Assembly: GCA_958296295.1 (NCBI GenBank)
Contig: OY282460.1
Span: 1,798,001 to 1,862,000 of the forward strand
Length of the DNA: 64,000 nucleotides
Origin: an uncultured Pseudomonadales bacterium
GTDB taxonomy: Bacteria > Pseudomonadota > Gammaproteobacteria > Pseudomonadales > Azotimanducaceae
Direction of reading: 5' to 3'
The translations under genes were made by a program, and so were the position numbers. Of the stretch, positions 1 to 9,699 are shown piece by piece (the first letter of the stretch is position 1; every line of letters begins with the position of its first letter). The notes under the pieces are model-generated. The model was not told where the DNA came from, searched no databases, and saw only the letters and a program-made list of their open reading frames with translations.

Positions 1-2186
1 CATGGGCGTTGAAGGGGAAGTTGAGGCCGCCGAAGCCGTACTGCCGGCGATGGGCAGGCAGGTCGTCCCCATCAACGGGGTAGATGTGCAGGAAGAACTC
101 CGGGTCAGTGTCAGTGGCGTCGCACTGGTTACGGACAAAAACAAGCTTGTTTTTGTCGGCATACACATCGAAATGGTCGCGGATGACAAGTTCAACATTA
201 ATGGTGTGGATTATCTCCGCAATCCTGTCCGCGACATAGGTGGGATGGTAGAAATTTTCTTCCCAGCCGGTTCCTTCGTTGGAAAATTGGCCTGTTCGGA
301 TCTGGGCAATGGGGTAATTGGGAAGCGCGCGCAGAGCGACGCACTGGCCGGCTGACCGCATTCCACGGCCGTTGAAGCGGAAGCCGAGGTTGTCGAAGCC
401 GTACTGCTGGCGTTGGGTTGGCAGGTCGTTCACATCAACGGGGAAGAGATGCAGGAAGAATGTTGTCGATTCGTCCACATCCTTCGCGTCACACGGCTCC
501 TTGACATAAATCAGCATGTTCTCGCTGAGATGGACATCGAAGGTGGAGCGGATCGACGGGTCACGAGTCAGGATTTCTTCTCTATTTTTAGACGCATCAG
601 TAGCGTATCCGTCTATCAAGGTTTCCGTATCCTCAATCAGATAGACGCTGAAGTACCCATCCGCCACGACTTGTTCAACCAAAGACGCGGGCAGGCTCGT
701 TCTCCTGTGGGTAATAAACCATACTCTGCCGTTCCCGCTGCCTAACCAGGAGGCCAAGTCGGCCATCTTGCCGAGACACGAAGTGGGCGCCAGCACCACC
801 AACCGGATCTTCTATAGTGGTAATTGGCCGGCCTTTCTTCATTTCCTTGATAGAACCGCATCGCCGCGACTGCACTCCCACCGGCGTAAACCATATCCTC
901 TTCCCGCACCTGTTCTTTCAGTAAGGCAAGAACGGATTTGATGTTTCCAAGTGTCTTGTACGGACTGTCCTGCCGCATGGCGCTCACCCCGGCAAGCGCT
1001 GTCGCGCCGGCCATCGCAACGAGCAGGGCCGACTTCGTCCAACTCCGTTGTATGAGCGAGGACAGACAACCGGCTATCCAATGAAACGCCATGCCGACCA
1101 CCAAGAAGATAATCGGTCCCAAATAGATACATTGGCGAATTCCCCCAAGCGGATAGATTCCCCGTACGGCGGTGCCGATGGAAACCGCAATGGCGAACGA
1201 AAATAGAACGGCGATGACGCTGTTTGGAAATTTGCCATGAAACGTTCAGCGGGATACGGCGACCAAGAGGAACGCGAAGACGGTGAGCATCGCTATCACC
1301 GCTACAATCTCAGGCACATGGTATGTCAACAATCTCCAAATCGCATCAATCGCAAACTCCACGAGCGACAGCGCATCAAGTCCTCCCTGGTAGTAATGCC
1401 TCGACAAATGGCCATCCGGGCCGAGGTACCCTCCAACCCCTTGATAGCGTAGAGTCACCAAGTAACTGACGGTACTCCCGGCCAGGAAGAATCCGCAAGG
1501 CGCGGCCAAGTCCAGGCGTCGTTTCCACCAGTCCCCGATCCGGCCGGCCACGGCAGGTGCGCTCCGTCAATCCGGTCCAGCAGTGCGTGGGGCGACGGCG
1601 GCGGCACCAATTACGGCAACGCCGAATAGGACCAAGCCGTATTGCACCAAAGGGGCAACGAACAGAAACGCGCAGAGCAAGACTTTCTTGCTGTCCCGCA
1701 GATACCGCAGCAGCCCGGCCAGCATCAGTAAGACCACCAGCGCGTCAATGGAGTATTCCCGCGCATCCTGGGCGTGTCGGATTGCCTCGACGGAGAGCGT
1801 TGCGAGCAGAGCCGCCAGAAACGCGGCTCCCCGAGCGACGCCGAGGCGAGGCAGCAATAAAAGCATCAAGGCGACGGTCACAATGCTGGCCGTCGCCGGT
1901 ATGAGTCGAATGCTGAATGGTGTGCTCTCGACTTTCTGTACCGCGTACAGGACCAAGGGGTACAGGATCGGAGCGGAGTGGCCGCGACGAGTACCGGAGA
2001 CGACTTCGGAGAGCGTGCCTCTCGAGATATTGGCCGCTACCCCTTCGTCATGCCGTAGGGACTTCTCCGCCAAGTCATGGAAGCGCAGCCCCGCGGCGGC
2101 GAAAATCAAAACGACGCACGCGACGTAGTACAGACGCACCTTGCGGTCGCGGCTGAACTGACGATGCGCCGGAGCACTGCACGCAT
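1..2186 (-). pseudogene. Decayed GT39-type membrane glycosyltransferase with tandem C-terminal FDVY/GQF domains (3' end outside window)
   Basis: Remnant of a polytopic polyprenyl-phosphate-sugar glycosyltransferase (GT39/ArnT/PMT type), homologous to the genes starting at 22531 and 41275. An ATG 9 bases past the stop of the SGNH gene opens with MRAVLRRIV, like the copy at 41275. A frameshift near 2160 then moves into the frame reading VRLYYVACVVLIF; alternatively that GTG at 2139 is the start. This frame carries the acidic loop motif RHDE and is interrupted by in-frame TGA codons at 1567-1569 and 1246-1248, where the homologues read on. PLGGIRQCIYLGP follows, and another frameshift lies near 810. 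Two tandem C-terminal domains come next (one with STFDVHLSENMLIYVKEPC, one with FDVYADKNKLVFVRNQC), the second running off the window. Two nonsense codons plus frameshifts argue for a true pseudogene. Confidence 0.8.
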
Positions 2187-2191
2187 CCTTG

Positions 2192-2212
2192 TGGCCTAGG
2201 TTCCTTCCTGTC
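2192..2212. repeat. 21-bp direct repeat, copy A (also at 11650-11670)
   Basis: TGGCCTAGGTTCCTTCCTGT plus a final C. Here it covers the last codons and stop of the first SGNH gene on the minus strand (reading ...EGT-stop). The identical string at 11650-11670 lies between two carbamoyltransferase fragments, so it probably marks an old duplication or recombination junction. Confidence 0.7.
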
Positions 2213-4250
2213 CCGCGCCGACGGGGAACTCGGCCGTCCAGATACTGTCGCCTGCGGGGGTGAACTGCCCGGTCCGGATGCGGGCGATGGGATAGTCGGG
2301 GAGCGAATGCTCAATAATGCACTGGCCGCCAAAGGTCAGAACGGCGTATTCCCCGTAGCGGAAGTGCGCGCCGCCGAAGCCGTGCTGGCGGCGGTCGGCC
2401 GGCAGGTCCTCCACGTCTTCCGGGACGACATGCAGGAAAAACTCCGCTTGCACATCCGATACGCTGCACGGCGACTTGAGGTAGATCACCGCAGCATTCT
2501 CGCGAAGATAGATGTCGAAGTCGGAGCGGGCCGCCGGTTCGCCGGACGCGACGGACTCGTAGTCCGTCAGCCGGGACGGTTCGCCTTCCACCGCGCCGAC
2601 CGGGAACGCGGCCATCCAGACGAGTTCGCCTTCGGCGTTGAACTGCCCGGTGCGGATGCGCGCGATGGGATAGTCGGGGAGCGGATGCTCCGCGATGCAC
2701 TGGCCGGCAAAGGCCAAGGCGGCGGTGTTCCCGTGGTGGATCCCGTAGCGGAAATGCGTATTGCCGAAGCCGTGCTGGCGGCGGTCGGCCGGCAGGTCCT
2801 CCACGTCTTCCGGGACGACTTGCAGGAAGAACTCCGCTTGCACGTCCGCCGGGCCGCACGGCGACTTGAGGTAAGCCACCGTGTTCTCGCCGGCATAGAC
2901 GTCGAAGACGGAGCGGGCCGCCCGTTCGCCGGACGCGATGGACTCGTAGTCCATCCGCCAGGAAGGAAGCGGCGGGGGCGAGGTCGGGCGTTTTCGCCTC
3001 GTGCATATCTCCTGGTTCTCCTTCAGGTACTCGAGCAGGGCTTCCGCCGCCCACCGGTGACCGGCGGTGTTCCAGTGGGCGTTGTGCTCCCATCTCGCAT
3101 CCCTCCTGGGCTCGGCGCCTTGGCGCAGTACATAGTCGTTGTAGTCGATGACGGGAATGCCTCGTGGTTCGGCCAGAGCGGTCAGGCGGTCGAATCCGAG
3201 GTCGCCTCGGGTGCCGATGTAGTGCGAGGACAGGATGACCAATGCGGCACCGTCGCGGGCCGCGCGTTCCCTGAACTGGTCCAGCGCGAAGGCCGTGAAG
3301 TCCAGGGCGTCCTCGTAGACCGGCGGCAAGTCCCGCGCCTCCCGGAACGAAGTCCAGAGGTCTCCCCGCGTTGTTGGCTGCCATCCATCGAACAGCGCGG
3401 CGTAGCGCGGGGAGCGCTGGCTCAGCAGCGCCACCCAGGCGATCAGTTCGGGATCGATGTCGTCCGAGGTAGAAAGCGCGCGCTTCTTGGCATCCAGCCA
3501 CCTCGCGAAGGGAGACATGCCGTTCAGGCGGTCCATGACGCGCGAATACCAAGGTGGAGAAGTCGAAGCCATGGCGGCCAATTGGGACTCCGGAAAAGGG
3601 GGATGGGGCGGTCGCAGCGTGATGGTCCCGTCCGCGCCCCGCGTCGCGGAAACGTCGATGAGTCGGTCCGGATCCACTCCCTGCTGCAAACCCTGCAGAA
3701 TTGGCGCGTTGTCCATGAAGTCGTTGTCGACGAAGACGAGCACCAACAGGGCGGGCCGGAAAGCCCTTGCGAATTCGTCGTAGTACGCCAGTTGGTTGAC
3801 TTGGCCGGTGCCGGAGATCCCGAACGCCGAGGTCGTGATGTCCAGATGTCTGAGTTCGTCGGCGGCGAGTTCCTCCAGCCGAACCTGAAATTTGTCGGCG
3901 ATGGGAACCTGGATTGCCTCCACAAAGGAATCGCCGATCATGGCGATGTGGCAGCTTGCCGCGGCCCGATCGATGTCGATGGGTTCGCGGTCGGCAAACC
4001 CCAGGCTGTTCGTGCGAGAGATGGTCCAGAAGTCAAGGCCGTTCGTCCAACGCACCTCCGCGTTGGGAGCGAATATGCTCCCGACAATTGGAGACCAGTC
4101 GTAGGGAGCGTCTCTCTCCAAGAAAGGCGCCCGTAGCCGGAAATACATCTCACCGACGACTCCAATCAGGGCCAGGCCCGCCACGAGAAACAGCGCGTTC
4201 CAGCCGACCAGCCGCAGCACGCGGCGGATTTTCAGTCCCGCCCGAGTCAT
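2196..4250 (-). CDS. Membrane-anchored SGNH hydrolase/acyltransferase-like protein, paralogue 1 (two C-terminal FDVY/GQF domains)
   Basis: 684 residues. One N-terminal membrane helix (about 12-33) should place the rest in the periplasm. SGNH blocks are visible: nucleophile in IAMIGDSFV (Ser108), Gly in GISGTGQ, Asn in VFVDNDF (about 176) and HWNTAGHRW with His392. The Asp just before this His in the other four paralogues (HDGHWN or HDNHWN) is Asn390 here (HNAHWN), so catalysis may be impaired. Two copies of an unnamed domain follow (about 447-552 and 577-678), each with FDVY or FDIY, YLKSPC, FFL-VVP, LPADRRQHGF and LPDYPIARIRTGQF. The start overlaps the upstream stop as ATGA, so translation is probably coupled. 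The family includes O-acetyl/acyltransferases and esterases of surface polysaccharides (AlgX/AlgJ, OafB); the substrate here is unknown. Confidence 0.85.
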   Translation of the reverse strand: MTRAGLKIRRVLRLVGWNALFLVAGLALIGVVGEMYFRLRAPFLERDAPYDWSPIVGSIFAPNAEVRWTNGLDFWTISRTNSLGFADREPIDIDRAAASCHIAMIGDSFVEAIQVPIADKFQVRLEELAADELRHLDITTSAFGISGTGQVNQLAYYDEFARAFRPALLVLVFVDNDFMDNAPILQGLQQGVDPDRLIDVSATRGADGTITLRPPHPPFPESQLAAMASTSPPWYSRVMDRLNGMSPFARWLDAKKRALSTSDDIDPELIAWVALLSQRSPRYAALFDGWQPTTRGDLWTSFREARDLPPVYEDALDFTAFALDQFRERAARDGAALVILSSHYIGTRGDLGFDRLTALAEPRGIPVIDYNDYVLRQGAEPRRDARWEHNAHWNTAGHRWAAEALLEYLKENQEICTRRKRPTSPPPLPSWRMDYESIASGERAARSVFDVYAGENTVAYLKSPCGPADVQAEFFLQVVPEDVEDLPADRRQHGFGNTHFRYGIHHGNTAALAFAGQCIAEHPLPDYPIARIRTGQFNAEGELVWMAAFPVGAVEGEPSRLTDYESVASGEPAARSDFDIYLRENAAVIYLKSPCSVSDVQAEFFLHVVPEDVEDLPADRRQHGFGGAHFRYGEYAVLTFGGQCIIEHSLPDYPIARIRTGQFTPAGDSIWTAEFPVGAGQEGT

Positions 4251-5902
4251 GGCGACGGTGCGCCTTCCACCGCGCCGACGGGGAACTCGGCCACCCAGAT
4301 CTGGTCGCCTTCGGGGTTGAACTGCCCGGTGCGGATGCGGGCGATGGGATAGTCGGGGAGCGGATACTCCATACTGCACCGGCCGCCAAAGGCCAAGGCA
4401 GCGGTGTTCCCGTAGCGGAAGTTCGCATCGTCGAAGCCGTACTGCCGGCGGTCGGCCGGCAGGTCCTCCAGGTCTTCCGGGACCACCTGCAGGAAAAACT
4501 GCGCTTGCACATCCGCCGCGCTGCACGGCGACTTGAGGTAGGCCACCGTGTTCTCGCTGGTATAGACGTCGAAGACGGAGCGGGCCGCCGGCTCGCCGGA
4601 CGCGACGGACTCATAGTCCGTCAGCCAGGAAGGACGTGGTGGGGGCGAGGTCGGGCTCTTTCGCCTCGTGCATATCTCTTGGTTCGCCTTCAGGTACTCG
4701 AGCAGGGCTTCCGCCGCCCACCGGTGACCGGCGATGTTCCAGTGGTTGTCGTGCTCCCATCTCGTATCCCTCCGGGGCTCGGCGCCCTGGCGGAGGACGT
4801 AGTCGTGGTAGTCGATGACGGGAATGCCTCGCGCTTCGGCCAGAGCGGTCAGGCGGTCGAATCCGAGGTCGCCTCGGGTGCCCATGGTGTGTGAGGTCAG
4901 GATGACCAATGCGGCGCCGTCGCGGTCAGCGCGTTCCCTGAACTGGTCCAGCGCGAAGCCCGTGAAGTCCAGGGCGTCCTCGTAGACGGGCGGCAAGTCC
5001 CGCGCGTACAGGAACGGAGTCTGGATGTGCCCCCGCGTCGTTGGCCGCCACCCGTCGAGCAGCGCGGCGTAGCCGGGGGAGCGCCGGCTCAGCAACGCCA
5101 CCCGGGCGATCAGTTTGGGATCGATATCGTCCGAGGTAGAAAGCGCGCGCCACTTGGCATCCAGCCAGTTCGCGAGGGGAGACATGTCGGTCAGGCGGTC
5201 CGTGACGCGCGGGTGCCGGGATGGGACGGCCAGTCGGGTACTCTGAGAAGGGGGATAAGGCGGTTGCAGCGTGATGGTCCCATCCGCGCCTCGTGTCGCG
5301 GAGACATTGGGGAGTCGGTCCGGGTCCACTCCCCTGTTCAACCCATCCAGGATGGGCGCATTGTTCATGAAGTCGTTGGAAACGAAGACGAGAACCAACA
5401 AGGCGGGTCGCAGATACCGCGCGAATTCGTCGTAGTACGCCAGTTGGTTGACTTGGCCGGTGCCGGAGATCCCGAACGCCGAGGTCGTGATATCCAGATG
5501 TCGGAGTTCCTCGGCGGCGAGCTCCTCCAGCCGAACGTGAAATTTGTCGGCGATGGGAACCTCGGATGCCTGCACATAAGAATCGCCGATCATGGCGACG
5601 TGGCAGCTGGCCGCGGCCCGCTCGAGGCTGATGGGTTCGCGGTCGAGAAATCCCAGTGTGTTCGTGCGAGAGATGGTCCAGAAATCAAGCCTGTTCGTCC
5701 AACGCACCTCCGACTTGGGCGCGAATATCCCCCCGACATTTGGAGACCAGGCGTAGAGACGGAACGTCTCCACGAAGGGCGCCCGCAGCCGGAAATACAT
5801 CTCACCGACGACCCCAATTAGCGCCAGGCCCGCCACGAGAAACAGCGCGTTCCAGCCGACCAGCCGCAGCGCACGGCGGGTTTTCATTCCCGCCCGAGTC
5901 AT
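4247..5902 (-). CDS. SGNH hydrolase/acyltransferase-like protein, paralogue 2 (one FDVY/GQF domain)
   Basis: 551 residues. Same architecture as its neighbour but with a single C-terminal domain (about 449-545, FDVYTSENTVAYLKSPC to RIRTGQF). Catalytic set appears complete: Ser108 in VAMIGDSYV, Asn in VFVSNDF, and Asp-Asn-His in EHDNHWN. After the shared membrane helix, the segment FVETFRLYAWSPNVG and the stretch PISLERAAASCHVAMIG resemble paralogue 4 rather than the adjacent paralogues 1 and 3, part of an A-B-A-B pattern. ATGA overlaps at both ends indicate a single polycistronic unit transcribed leftwards. Confidence 0.87.
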   Translation of the reverse strand: MTRAGMKTRRALRLVGWNALFLVAGLALIGVVGEMYFRLRAPFVETFRLYAWSPNVGGIFAPKSEVRWTNRLDFWTISRTNTLGFLDREPISLERAAASCHVAMIGDSYVQASEVPIADKFHVRLEELAAEELRHLDITTSAFGISGTGQVNQLAYYDEFARYLRPALLVLVFVSNDFMNNAPILDGLNRGVDPDRLPNVSATRGADGTITLQPPYPPSQSTRLAVPSRHPRVTDRLTDMSPLANWLDAKWRALSTSDDIDPKLIARVALLSRRSPGYAALLDGWRPTTRGHIQTPFLYARDLPPVYEDALDFTGFALDQFRERADRDGAALVILTSHTMGTRGDLGFDRLTALAEARGIPVIDYHDYVLRQGAEPRRDTRWEHDNHWNIAGHRWAAEALLEYLKANQEICTRRKSPTSPPPRPSWLTDYESVASGEPAARSVFDVYTSENTVAYLKSPCSAADVQAQFFLQVVPEDLEDLPADRRQYGFDDANFRYGNTAALAFGGRCSMEYPLPDYPIARIRTGQFNPEGDQIWVAEFPVGAVEGAPSP

Positions 5903-7569
5903 GGCGACGGTGCGCCTTCCGCCGCGCCGACGGGGAACTCGGCCTCCCAGAGCCGGCCATCGTCGGGGGTGAACTGCCCGGTCCGGATGCGGGCGATGGG
6001 ATAGTCGGGGAGCGGATGCTCCGCGATGCACCGGCCGCCAAAGGCCAGGGCGGCGATGTTCCCGTTTTGGTTCTCGTAGTGGAAATCCAGATTATCGAAG
6101 CCGTATTGCCGGTGGTGGTCCGGCAGGTCCTCGACAGCCTCGGGGACTATGTGCAGAAAGAACTGTGCTCGCACATCCGCCGCGCTGCACGGCGACTTGA
6201 GGTAGGTCACCGCGTTCTCACGAAGATAGATGTGGAAGCGGGATCGGGCAGCCGGTTCGCCGGACGTGATGGACTCGTAATCCGTCAACCAGGAAGGACT
6301 TGGCGGGGGCGAGGTCGGGCTCTTACGCATCGTGCAGATCTCCTGGTTCTGCTTCAGATACTCAAGCAGGGCTTCGGCCGCCCACCTGTGGCCGGCCGTG
6401 TTCCAGTGGCCGTCGTGCTCCCATCTCGCATCCCTCCGGGGCGTGGCGCCCTGGCGGAGTACATAGTCGTTGTAGTCAATGACCGGAATGCCTCGCGGTT
6501 CTGCCAGAGCGGTCAGGCGGTCGAAAGCGAGGTCGCCTCGGGTGCCGATGTAGTGAGTGGACAGGATGACCAATGCGGCGCCGTCGCGGTCCGCGCGTTC
6601 CCTGAATTGGTCCAGCGCGAAACCCGTGAAGTCCAGGGCGTCCTCGTAAACGGGCGGCAAATCCTGCGTGTGCCGGAACGGATCATCCATGCCTTTCCTC
6701 GTCGTTGGCCGCCACCCGTTGAGCAGCGCGGCGTAGCGGGGAGCGCCGCTTAGCAGCGCCACCCGGGCGATCAGTTCGGGATCGGTGTCGTCCGGGGAAG
6801 AAGCGCGCCTCTTGACGTCCAGCCACTTCGCGAGGAAAGACATGCCGGTCAGGCGGTCCTTGACTCGCGAATACCAGGGTGGAGGAGTCCTGGTGGCCAA
6901 TCGGGACTCCGATGAATGGGGATGGGGCGGTTGCAGCGTGATGGTCCCGTCCGCGCCTCGCGGCGCGGAAACATTGGTGAGCTTGTCCGGCTCAATTCCT
7001 TGGTGCAACCCGTCCAAGATTGGCGCATTGTCCATGAAGTCGTTGTTAGCGAAGACGAGCACCACCAGGGCGGGCCGGAGATTCCGCGCGAATTCGTCGT
7101 AGTACGCCAGTTGGTTGACTTGGCCGGTGCCGGAGATCCCGAACGCCGAGGTCGTGATGTCCAGATGTCTGAGTTCGTCGTCGGCGAGTTCCTCCAGCCG
7201 AACCTGAAATTTGTCGGCGATGGGAACCTGGATTGCCTCCACAAAGGAATCGCCGATCATGGCGATGTGGCAGCTTGCCGCGGCCCGATCGATGTCGATG
7301 GGTTCGCGGTCGGGAAACCCCAGGCTGTTCGTGCGAGAGATGGTCCAGAAGTCAAGGCCGTTCGTCCAACGCACCTCCGCGTTGGGAGCGAATATGCTCC
7401 CGACAATTGGAGACCAGTCGTAGGGAGCGTCGCTCTCCAAGAAGGGCGCCCGTAGCCGGAAATACATCTCACCGACGACTCCAATCAGGGCCAGGCCGAC
7501 AAAGAGAAACAGCGCGTTCCAGCCGACCAGACGCAGCACGCGGCGGATTTTCATTCCCGCCCGAGTCAT
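5899..7569 (-). CDS. SGNH hydrolase/acyltransferase-like protein, paralogue 3 (one FDVY/GQF domain)
   Basis: 556 residues. N-terminal helix, Ser108 in IAMIGDSFV, Asn in VFANNDF, and an intact HDGHWN block. The segment from APFLESDAPYDWSPIVG to the GDS block is nearly the same as in paralogue 1, and the DNA over roughly 7210-7480 almost repeats 3900-4170, which suggests recent duplication or gene conversion. It has one C-terminal domain, beginning FHIYLRENAVTYLKSPC and ending RIRTGQFTPDDGRLWEAEF. A long Pro/Ser-rich linker (SPTSPPPSPSW) separates the catalytic and C-terminal domains, as in the other copies. Confidence 0.87.
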   Translation of the reverse strand: MTRAGMKIRRVLRLVGWNALFLFVGLALIGVVGEMYFRLRAPFLESDAPYDWSPIVGSIFAPNAEVRWTNGLDFWTISRTNSLGFPDREPIDIDRAAASCHIAMIGDSFVEAIQVPIADKFQVRLEELADDELRHLDITTSAFGISGTGQVNQLAYYDEFARNLRPALVVLVFANNDFMDNAPILDGLHQGIEPDKLTNVSAPRGADGTITLQPPHPHSSESRLATRTPPPWYSRVKDRLTGMSFLAKWLDVKRRASSPDDTDPELIARVALLSGAPRYAALLNGWRPTTRKGMDDPFRHTQDLPPVYEDALDFTGFALDQFRERADRDGAALVILSTHYIGTRGDLAFDRLTALAEPRGIPVIDYNDYVLRQGATPRRDARWEHDGHWNTAGHRWAAEALLEYLKQNQEICTMRKSPTSPPPSPSWLTDYESITSGEPAARSRFHIYLRENAVTYLKSPCSAADVRAQFFLHIVPEAVEDLPDHHRQYGFDNLDFHYENQNGNIAALAFGGRCIAEHPLPDYPIARIRTGQFTPDDGRLWEAEFPVGAAEGAPSP

Positions 7570-9608
7570 GGCGGCGGTTCGCCTTCCGCCGCGCCGACGG
7601 GGAACTCGGCCATCCAGATGAGGTCGCCTTCGGGGTTGAACTGCCCGGTGCGGATGCGGGCGACGGGATAGTGGGGGAGCGGCTGCGCCATAATGCACCG
7701 GCCGCCGAAGTCCAGGGCGGCGTATTCCGCGTAGCGGAAATGCCCACCGCCGAAGCCGTGCTGGCGGCGGTCGGCCGGCAGGTCCTCCACGTCTTCCGGG
7801 ACGACATGCAGGAAAAACTCCGCTTGCACATCCGCTACGCTGCACGGCGACTTGAGGTAGATCACCGCATTCTCGCGAAGATGGACGTCGAAGACGGAGC
7901 GGGCCGCCGGTTCGCCGGACGCGACGGACTCGTAGTACGTCAGCCGGGACGGTTCGCCTTCCACCGCGCCGGCGGGGAACGCGGCCATCCAGACGGGGTC
8001 GCCTTCGAGGGTGAACTGGCCGGTGCGAATGCGGGCGACGGGATAGTCGGGGAGTGTCCGCTCGGCGACGCACTGGCCGCCAAAGGCCAGGGCGGCGGTG
8101 TTCCTGTAATGGAAATGCATGTTGTCGAAGCCGTGCCGCCGGCGATCGGCCGGCAGGTCCTCCACGTCTTCCGGGACGACATGCAGGAAGAACTCCGCTT
8201 GCACGTCCGCCGCGCTGCACGGCGACTTGAAGTAGGCCACCGTGTTCTCGCCGGCATAGACGTCGAAGACGGAGCGGACCGCCGGTTCGCCGGACTCAAT
8301 AGTCGTCAGCCAGGAAGGCGGGGGTGCGGTCGGGCGCTTTCGCGTCGTGCAGGTCGCTTGGTTCTCCTTCAGGTATTCGAGCAGGGCTTCCGCCGCCCAC
8401 TGATGGCCGGCGGCGTTCCAGTGGCCGTCGTGCGCCCATATCGCATCCCTCGGCTTGGCCCCCTGGCGGGTTATGTAGTCGTGCTGGTCGATGACGGGAA
8501 TGCCTCGCGGTTCGGCCAGAGCGGTCAGGCGGTCGAATCCGAGGTGGCCCCGGGTGCCCATGTGGTGTATGGACAGGATGACCAACGCGGCGCCGTCGCG
8601 GTCCGCGCGCTCCCCGAATTGGTCCAGCGCGAAGGCCGTGAAGTCCAGCGCGTCCTCGTAGACGGGCGGCAAATCCTGTGTGTACAGGAACGGATCATCC
8701 ATGCCCTCCTTCGTCGTTGGCCGCCACCCGTCGAGCAGCGCGGCGTAGCCGGGGGAGCGCTGGCTCAGCAACGCCACTTGGGCGACCAGTTCGGTATCTG
8801 TGTCGTCTGCGAACGAAGCGCGCCTCTTGGCATCCAGCCAGTTCGCGAAGGAAGACACGCCGGTCGCGTGGTCCGCGGTGCGCGTGTGCCGGGATGGGAC
8901 GGCCAATCGGGACTCTTGGGAATGAGGGGGATGGGGCGGTCGCAGCGTGATGGTCCCGTCCGCGCCTCGCGTCGCGAAAACATTGGTGAGGTAGTCCGGG
9001 TCCATTCCCTGGTGCAACCCCTCCAAGATTGGCGCATTGTTCATGAAGTCGTTGCTAACGAAGACGAGCACCAACAGGGCGGGCCGCAGATACCGCGCGA
9101 ATTCGTCGTAGTACGCCAGTTGGCTGACTTGGCCGGTGCCGGACATCCCGAACGCTGAGGTCGTGATGTCCAGGTGTGGAAGTTCCTCGGCGGCGAGCTC
9201 CTCCAGCAGAACGTGAAACTTCTCGGCGATGGGAACCTGGAGTGCCTCCACATAGGAATCGCCGATCATGGCGACGTGGCAGCTTGCCGCGGCCCGCTCG
9301 AGGCTGATGGGTTCGCGGTCCACGAAGCCCAGGCCGTTGGTTCGCGACTCGGTCCAGAAATCAAGGTGGTTCGTCCAACGCACGTCCGCGTGGGCTTTGT
9401 ATATTGCCCCGACATTAGGAGACCAGGCGTAGGGACGGAACGTCTCCCCGAAGGGTGCTCGCAGCCGCCAATACGTCTCGCCGACGACGCCAATCAGTGC
9501 CAAGCCACCAAAGAGAAACAGCGCGTTCCAGCCGATCAGACGCAGCGCGCGGCGGATTCTCCCTCGCCCCGTGGGATGGTTTACATCGCGCGTCTTGATG
9601 GCTGTCAT
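7566..9608 (-). CDS. SGNH hydrolase/acyltransferase-like protein, paralogue 4 (two FDVY/GQF domains)
   Basis: 680 residues from the ATG chosen (MTAIKTRDVNH); an in-frame start at 9671 is possible but less likely. The N-terminus is about 10 residues longer than in paralogues 1-3, so the nucleophile in VAMIGDSYV is about Ser118. Asn in VFVSNDF and Asp-Gly-His in AHDGHWN are present. Two C-terminal domains in tandem: the first has FDVYAGENTVAYFKSPC, the second FDVHLRENAVIYLKSPC, both ending in ARIRTGQF. The second copy is close to the second domain of paralogue 1. A gap of about 90 bases separates it from paralogue 5, whereas paralogues 1-4 overlap by 4 bases. Confidence 0.85.
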   Translation of the reverse strand: MTAIKTRDVNHPTGRGRIRRALRLIGWNALFLFGGLALIGVVGETYWRLRAPFGETFRPYAWSPNVGAIYKAHADVRWTNHLDFWTESRTNGLGFVDREPISLERAAASCHVAMIGDSYVEALQVPIAEKFHVLLEELAAEELPHLDITTSAFGMSGTGQVSQLAYYDEFARYLRPALLVLVFVSNDFMNNAPILEGLHQGMDPDYLTNVFATRGADGTITLRPPHPPHSQESRLAVPSRHTRTADHATGVSSFANWLDAKRRASFADDTDTELVAQVALLSQRSPGYAALLDGWRPTTKEGMDDPFLYTQDLPPVYEDALDFTAFALDQFGERADRDGAALVILSIHHMGTRGHLGFDRLTALAEPRGIPVIDQHDYITRQGAKPRDAIWAHDGHWNAAGHQWAAEALLEYLKENQATCTTRKRPTAPPPSWLTTIESGEPAVRSVFDVYAGENTVAYFKSPCSAADVQAEFFLHVVPEDVEDLPADRRRHGFDNMHFHYRNTAALAFGGQCVAERTLPDYPVARIRTGQFTLEGDPVWMAAFPAGAVEGEPSRLTYYESVASGEPAARSVFDVHLRENAVIYLKSPCSVADVQAEFFLHVVPEDVEDLPADRRQHGFGGGHFRYAEYAALDFGGRCIMAQPLPHYPVARIRTGQFNPEGDLIWMAEFPVGAAEGEPPP

Positions 9609-9699
9609 GGTGTCTCGTGCGCCCAAGTCGTGGCCGGAGTTGACCAAGGCAGCAAGCAGATTGAGTTCCATCCGACGTTAAGCGCGACGAGACTCAACA

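Noticed and set aside
1246..1569. TGA recoding (selenocysteine or Trp) in the GT39 at the left edge
   Set aside because: TGA terminates many genes here, including the ATGA overlaps, no SECIS-like or code-change evidence is seen, and the same gene also carries frameshifts.
2307..4136. Long plus-strand open frame (609 codons) opposite SGNH paralogue 1, with similar ones opposite the other copies
   Set aside because: These repeat as mirror images of the SGNH genes, have no recognisable domain, and arise from GC-rich third positions. The minus-strand frames carry all family motifs.
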